A stretch of DNA of 45,460 bases from an uncultured Elusimicrobiales bacterium (GTDB lineage: Bacteria; Elusimicrobiota; Elusimicrobia; Elusimicrobiales; Elusimicrobiaceae), in the NCBI GenBank assembly GCA_944327085.1, contig CALVGG010000008.1, positions 1-45,460 of the forward strand, read 5' to 3'. How positions within the stretch are numbered: the first letter of the stretch is position 1; each line of letters begins with the position of its first letter. Below the pieces are notes generated by a model, which was given only the letters and a program-made list of their open reading frames with translations, searched no databases and was not told where the DNA came from. The translations under genes were made by a program, and so were the position numbers. Shown here piece by piece: positions 42,049 through 45,460 of the stretch.

Positions 42049-43290
42049 ATGACTTTGCCGCAAGAATTTACTGAATATACCTCCCAATTATTTGGTGCTG
42101 CGCGCTGGGAGCGTTTTGTGCAGGCCTTTATGCAAGAAACGCCTGTAAGCGTGCGGCTAAACCCGTGGAAAGTGACGGAAAACCCCTTTCCAAACGCCGC
42201 GCCTGTGCCATGGTGCCGGCAGGGTTTTTGGCTTACAGACCGGCCCCGCTTTACGGCTGACCCGCTGTTTCACGCGGGGGTGTATTATGTACAGGAGGCC
42301 GCCTCTTTATTTTTGGATTATGTTTTGCGGCAAGCGGTTAATGCGCCAGTCAGCGCGCTGGATTTGTGTGCGGCCCCGGGGGGAAAGTCCACCCTTATGC
42401 GCGCCGCTTTGCCGGAGGGCTCTGTGCTGGTTAGCAACGAGATTGACCGCCGCCGCGCAAATATTTTACTAGAAAATATTTTAAAACAAGGCCACCCGGG
42501 CGTATTGGTTACGCATAATGCGCCGAAAGACTTTGCCAAAACCAACCTGATATTTGATGTGATTTTGACGGATGTGCCGTGTTCGGGCGAGGGTCTTTTC
42601 CGGCGGGAACCTGCCGCCGTTAACGAGTGGAGCCCGCAAAACGTGCGTTTTTGTGCCGAACGCCAGCGGCAAATTTTGCGTGATATTTGGCCGTGCCTAA
42701 AAGCCGGCGGTTTATTGATTTACAGCACCTGCACGTTTAATACATACGAAAATGAGGAAAATGTCCGCTGGATTGCCGAGGAACTGGGGGCGGATATCTT
42801 GTGTGTACCCGTTCCCCCGGATTGGCAAATTACGGGAAGTTTACTTACTGATTGGAACCAACCGGTATATCGTTTTATCCCGGGGACGACGAGAAGTGAG
42901 GGCCTTTTTATGGTAATTTTGCGTAAAAAAGGGGGAGACAATGCTTTTGCTACATTGCCGTCTTCTTTGCGTACCCAAGTAAAAAAATATCCGTTTTTGC
43001 ATTTGCTTTCTGACGGACTCCCCCAACCGGAAACCAAGGGGAAGGAACAAATCCCGTCGGTAGCGCAGGCGCTCTCTCTAACCACACAGGCAGGAGACTT
43101 CCCTCGGGCGGAACTATCCCCGGATGAGGCTTTGCGCTATTTACACCGGGAAGTGCTTAAGCTGCCCGGCAACACACCGCGGGGGTTTGTGTTGGTAACG
43201 TATCAAGGCCATCCCCTGGGATTTGTAAAAAACTTGGGGGACCGTGCCAACAACCTCTATCCCAAACCTTGGGCTATCCGCAATTTGTAG
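42049..43290 (+). CDS. RsmF-like rRNA (cytosine-C5) methyltransferase
   Basis: A 413-residue NOL1/NOP2/Sun-family RNA m5C methyltransferase. SAM-binding motif I is DLCAAPGGKSTLMRA near residue 103. The two catalytic cysteines lie in TDVPCSGEG (motif IV, about residue 180) and YSTCTFN (motif VI, about residue 227). The C-terminal third (about 310-413) with HREVLKLPGNTPRGFVLVTYQGHPLGFVKNLGDRANNLYP is the extra domain found in RsmF/YebU-type enzymes, so 16S rRNA is the probable target. No Shine-Dalgarno; TAAAAT lies 10 bases before ATG. A terminator-like hairpin is only found 140 bases downstream. Confidence 0.88.
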   Translation: MTLPQEFTEYTSQLFGAARWERFVQAFMQETPVSVRLNPWKVTENPFPNAAPVPWCRQGFWLTDRPRFTADPLFHAGVYYVQEAASLFLDYVLRQAVNAPVSALDLCAAPGGKSTLMRAALPEGSVLVSNEIDRRRANILLENILKQGHPGVLVTHNAPKDFAKTNLIFDVILTDVPCSGEGLFRREPAAVNEWSPQNVRFCAERQRQILRDIWPCLKAGGLLIYSTCTFNTYENEENVRWIAEELGADILCVPVPPDWQITGSLLTDWNQPVYRFIPGTTRSEGLFMVILRKKGGDNAFATLPSSLRTQVKKYPFLHLLSDGLPQPETKGKEQIPSVAQALSLTTQAGDFPRAELSPDEALRYLHREVLKLPGNTPRGFVLVTYQGHPLGFVKNLGDRANNLYPKPWAIRNL

Positions 43291-43339
43291 CGCTTGCGAT
43301 CCTGCGTTTTTACCCGCCAGAGAAAAAGGTCTTTGGCAG

Positions 43340-43462
43340 GTCTTTTTACGCTCTACCAAAAGTGCTCTAAAACTGGAATGGATAAAAAATGGCAGATTTT
43401 ACAAAGATGAATTTGCCAACAGGGCAATAAAAAAGCCGCTTATGTAAAAGCGGCTTTTTAAA
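43340..43462 (+). ncRNA. Candidate tracrRNA upstream of cas9 (anti-repeat-like segment plus hairpins)
   Basis: A non-coding stretch between the methyltransferase gene and cas9. AGTGCTCTAAAAC at 43361-43373 is the reverse complement of a sequence beginning GTTTTAGAG, a common start of type II CRISPR repeats. Downstream are an 8-bp stem (43391-43398 with 43410-43417), a competing small hairpin (43413-43417 with 43423-43427), and a strong terminator (43430-43459). That order, anti-repeat, hairpin, terminator, is the tracrRNA plan. The CRISPR array is outside the window, so the repeat cannot be compared, and no promoter is convincing. Chance resemblance is possible. Confidence 0.3.
43430..43459. 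terminator. Strong terminator hairpin upstream of cas9
   Basis: A perfect 12-bp stem AAAAAGCCGCTT/AAGCGGCTTTTT with loop ATGTAA, T-run on either strand. It could end the rsmF-like gene transcript, a small RNA on the plus strand, or one on the minus strand. Confidence 0.88.
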
Positions 43463-43509
43463 TGGTCGGGCACGGCGTGCGGACTGCCAATGGCGGTAAG
43501 AGCGGGGAA

Positions 43510-43678
43510 GCAAAATCCCTGTTTATCAGGAAAAATACAGGGAATTTTGCCTCATTTTAAGCTGATTTTACGGATTTTAATGCTTTGCGGTTAGTAAACT
43601 TTCGTCTGAAAAATCCATTCCGACTAATTCAATTCCCTAAAATAAATAACAGGGAATTTTTCTAGAATAGCAGGGAAT
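43510..43678. repeat. Repeated CAGGGAAT hairpin elements upstream of cas9
   Basis: CAGGGAAT occurs three times (43538, 43650, 43671) with inverted partners AAAATCCCTG (43512-43521) and AATTCCCT (43631-43638), giving two hairpins: 43510-43521 with 43538-43550, and 43631-43638 with 43651-43658. The spacing is irregular and there are no spacers, so this is not a CRISPR array. It may be a regulatory or small-RNA locus for cas9. Confidence 0.6.
43631..43658 (+). terminator. Hairpin followed by T-run upstream of cas9
   Basis: A perfect 8-bp stem AATTCCCT/AGGGAATT with a 12-base loop, followed on the plus strand by TTTCT. It could terminate a small RNA read towards cas9, ending 165 bases before its start codon. 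Confidence 0.45.
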
Positions 43679-43757
43679 GAATCGTGTATTTAACTTAATG
43701 AGTAGAAAATGGCGAATAGTAAAAATATTAAATTAGGTGCTGTATGACACAAGCAAG

Positions 43758-43785
43758 TTATCAAGCTAAATTATGCTAATATAAA
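43758..43785 (+). promoter_or_regulatory. Possible promoter of cas9
   Basis: TTATCA (43758-43763) and TATAAA (43780-43785) are separated by 16 bp and lie about 40 bases before the cas9 ATG. The surrounding 100 bases are very AT-rich, so the match carries limited weight. Confidence 0.4.
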
Positions 43786-43826
43786 ATAAATATTATTTTA
43801 TGGCTATTTATAGGGGGAATTGAATT

Positions 43827-45460
43827 ATGGCAATCAGCAAAAGTCTGGCGGGAAAATCCTACCGCTTAGGTATAGATTTGGGAACATCTTCCATTGGTAC
43901 GGCCGTATATGAATTGGACGAAGATAAAAATATCACGCGTTTACTCCATTTAGATAGTTATATCTTTGGCGAACCCATCGCACCCAAAGAAATGGTTACC
44001 CTCAATACGGCCCGCCGCGCTGCACGTCTCATGCGCAAGCAAATTGAGCGTAAAGCGGCCCGCTTGCGCAAAATCAAATATATGGCCGAGTCGTTGGGTG
44101 TTACACGGGATGATTTATTGGCTGATAAAGAGGACGTAATTGCCTTGCGCGCCAAAGCGGTGGAAGAAGAACTTACCTTGCCGCAGCTGATGAAAGTGTT
44201 TTGCCATATCGTTAAAAACCGCGGCTACAAAGGCACGTTAAGTGCGGAGGAGCGGGGCGCCATCGGCAAAAAATTAAGCCAAACGTCGGCCCAGCTGGCT
44301 AACGGCAAAACGCTGGGGCAGCTGCTCTATGAACGCAAACAAGCCAGCGCCGGGAATCCTTGGCGCAAAATAGAAGAAGACGGCACCTTTATTTATCGCC
44401 AAATGGTGGAAGAAGAATTTAACCGCATTTACGACAAACAAAGTTCTTACCACCCGCAGCTGCGCGGTACTTACGCCGTGTGGGGGGAAAATATGTTCCC
44501 CGATTTCCCCGGCCAAAAAGAAATTCCGCTTAAAGACGCCTTCCACTCCGCCCTGTTTTACCAACGCCCCATTAAATGGGAGCTGGAAAACGTAGGTGCC
44601 TGCCCGCTCTTCCCGCAGGAAAAGCGCGCCGCCTGCTCCCAGGTAGCCTATCAGCATTACCGGTTGGCCAAAGATATTGCCAACTTGCGGCTTGCCAAAA
44701 AAGGCGAAAAAGAATCCTATCCGCTTACCTTGGCCCAGCAAACGCAGCTCTTTAACTATGTGGACAGTTCCACTAGCGATTATACGGCGGACAGTGCGGT
44801 AATTCCGTTTGCCAAAATTTATCAAGCCTTGTCGCTGCCTGCCGATGTTTCGTTTACCATTGACCGCAAAAACGGCACCAAACAAGGGTTAAAAGGCAAC
44901 GCCACACTGTTTGCTTTTGAACGGGCCGGCGTGCTGAACGAGTGGGCGAATTTGACGGATAAAGTGCAGGAGCTGGTGATAGAATTTTTGGCCAACATTA
45001 CCACATTTTCGGATATTGAGGACAATACGGACGAATATATCGGCCACAGTTTTGTAGAGTTAACCCGCAATATCTCGGCCGACGAATCCGAGCGGCAGCG
45101 CGGGATAGACTTTATTTGCGCATTGAAAAAGAAGCAAGTCTTTTTGTCCTTCACGTTGGAGAAGGGCAGGGCTTCTTACAGCGTAAAAGCTTTGCGTTTG
45201 CTGACTGACGGCATATTGCAAGGGCAGGACGAAACCGATTTGTTGGCCCATATCCAGCCGCCGCAAGCGGCTTTACGGGGAAAGTTGCGTTCGGTAGAGG
45301 CTATTAAAAAGCAGGAATCTATCAATGACCCGGTGATGAGCCGCGCCCTGGCCGAATTTTACCGCGTGCTGAATTACATCGTTCACAAGTACGGCCAACC
45401 GGACGAAATCGTGGTAGAACTTTCGCGGGAAATCAAAAACTCCCTGCGCCGACGCCAGTG
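43827..45460 (+). CDS. cas9: Cas9 endonuclease, N-terminal 544 codons (runs off the window)
   Basis: RNA-guided DNA endonuclease of a type II CRISPR system. RuvC-I is YRLGIDLGTSSIGTAVYE with catalytic Asp17. The arginine-rich bridge helix follows (about residues 60-85, TARRAARLMRKQIERKAARL), then a KNRGYKG segment near 132, an all-alpha REC region, the conserved NDPVMSRALAEFYRVLNYIVHKYG block, and RuvC-II EIVVELSREIKN with Glu531. No stop occurs before the edge. RuvC-II near 531 compares with about 500 in compact type II-C Cas9 proteins and about 760 in SpCas9, so a compact II-C-like enzyme is likely. AGGGGG lies 9 bases before ATG. HNH, PAM domain, cas1, cas2 and array lie beyond the window. 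Confidence 0.93.
   Translation, partial: MAISKSLAGKSYRLGIDLGTSSIGTAVYELDEDKNITRLLHLDSYIFGEPIAPKEMVTLNTARRAARLMRKQIERKAARLRKIKYMAESLGVTRDDLLADKEDVIALRAKAVEEELTLPQLMKVFCHIVKNRGYKGTLSAEERGAIGKKLSQTSAQLANGKTLGQLLYERKQASAGNPWRKIEEDGTFIYRQMVEEEFNRIYDKQSSYHPQLRGTYAVWGENMFPDFPGQKEIPLKDAFHSALFYQRPIKWELENVGACPLFPQEKRAACSQVAYQHYRLAKDIANLRLAKKGEKESYPLTLAQQTQLFNYVDSSTSDYTADSAVIPFAKIYQALSLPADVSFTIDRKNGTKQGLKGNATLFAFERAGVLNEWANLTDKVQELVIEFLANITTFSDIEDNTDEYIGHSFVELTRNISADESERQRGIDFICALKKKQVFLSFTLEKGRASYSVKALRLLTDGILQGQDETDLLAHIQPPQAALRGKLRSVEAIKKQESINDPVMSRALAEFYRVLNYIVHKYGQPDEIVVELSREIKNSLRRRQ

Noticed and set aside
43244-43447. Plus-strand open frame of 67 codons overlapping the end of the methyltransferase gene
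   Set aside because: It begins inside the methyltransferase gene, has no ribosome site and runs into the terminator hairpin at 43430-43459. A non-coding role fits better.
43510-43678. Short CRISPR array upstream of cas9
   Set aside because: The repeated unit is only 8-11 bases, in both orientations and with irregular spacing, so it is not a repeat-spacer array.
44274-45266. Long open frames on the minus strand opposite cas9
   Set aside because: They are antisense to a clearly conserved Cas9 reading frame and have no family resemblance.

Overview
The window is about 45 kb of dense bacterial chromosome with roughly 50% GC. It reads like a small-genome, Gram-negative, anaerobic or fermentative bacterium. 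My best guess is Elusimicrobiota (a gut-type Elusimicrobiaceae), but this is inferred from gene content and style: a type IV pilin-like gene, a full MoxR-Bat operon, gmhA, lspA, an NADP-type glutamate dehydrogenase and a cas9. No 16S rRNA gene is present to confirm it.

Layout. 1-5.3 kb (minus strand): thiamine pyrophosphokinase with a sodium:solute symporter, then two tandem YfcC-type carriers. 5.4-7.7 kb (plus): rsmI, tsaC and an orphan histidine kinase. 7.7-8.8 kb (minus): RNase P RNA behind an RNase HI that ends in a sliding-clamp-like peptide. 8.9-12.1 kb: a dicarboxylate/amino-acid symporter, gdhA and a DtxR/MntR-type regulator. 12.1-19.6 kb (plus): a tightly overlapping operon of ileS, lspA, a TPR lipoprotein, a P1B-type ATPase lacking several hallmark residues, queF and a PrcB-like secreted protein. 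19.7-24.4 kb: an AT-rich small membrane protein, the plsY-gpsA-HU operon, a secreted trypsin-like protease and hflX. 24.5-27.7 kb: a pilin-like gene, miaA, a PilZ protein and miaB. 27.8-38.8 kb (minus): an apparently continuous run of moxR, DUF58, a BatA-adjacent membrane protein, batA, batB, batC, batD, batE, gmhA, rpiB and pgi. 38.9-42 kb: a frameshifted cupin gene divergent from an HxlR regulator, then a pair of paralogous membrane proteins of unknown function. 42-45.5 kb: an RsmF-like rRNA methyltransferase, 536 bases of non-coding DNA with hairpins and a possible tracrRNA, and the first 544 codons of a compact Cas9 that runs off the window.

How the genes work together. Translation and RNA maturation are strongly represented (rsmI, tsaC, rnpB, ileS, queF, miaA, miaB, rsmF, hflX). 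miaA and miaB act consecutively on A37 of tRNA. plsY and gpsA act around glycerol 3-phosphate at the start of phospholipid synthesis. LspA sits directly before a lipoprotein that it would process. gmhA, rpiB and pgi are sugar-phosphate isomerases trailing the Bat operon.

Points for a second look: (1) the cas9 5' region with an anti-repeat-like segment; (2) the non-canonical P-type ATPase (TGN for TGE, CTP for CPC); (3) a recurring -10-like box 6-7 bases before ATG in six genes without a Shine-Dalgarno, suggesting leaderless mRNAs; (4) the RNase HI clamp-binding tail; (5) the interrupted cupin gene; (6) the paralogous membrane-protein pair.
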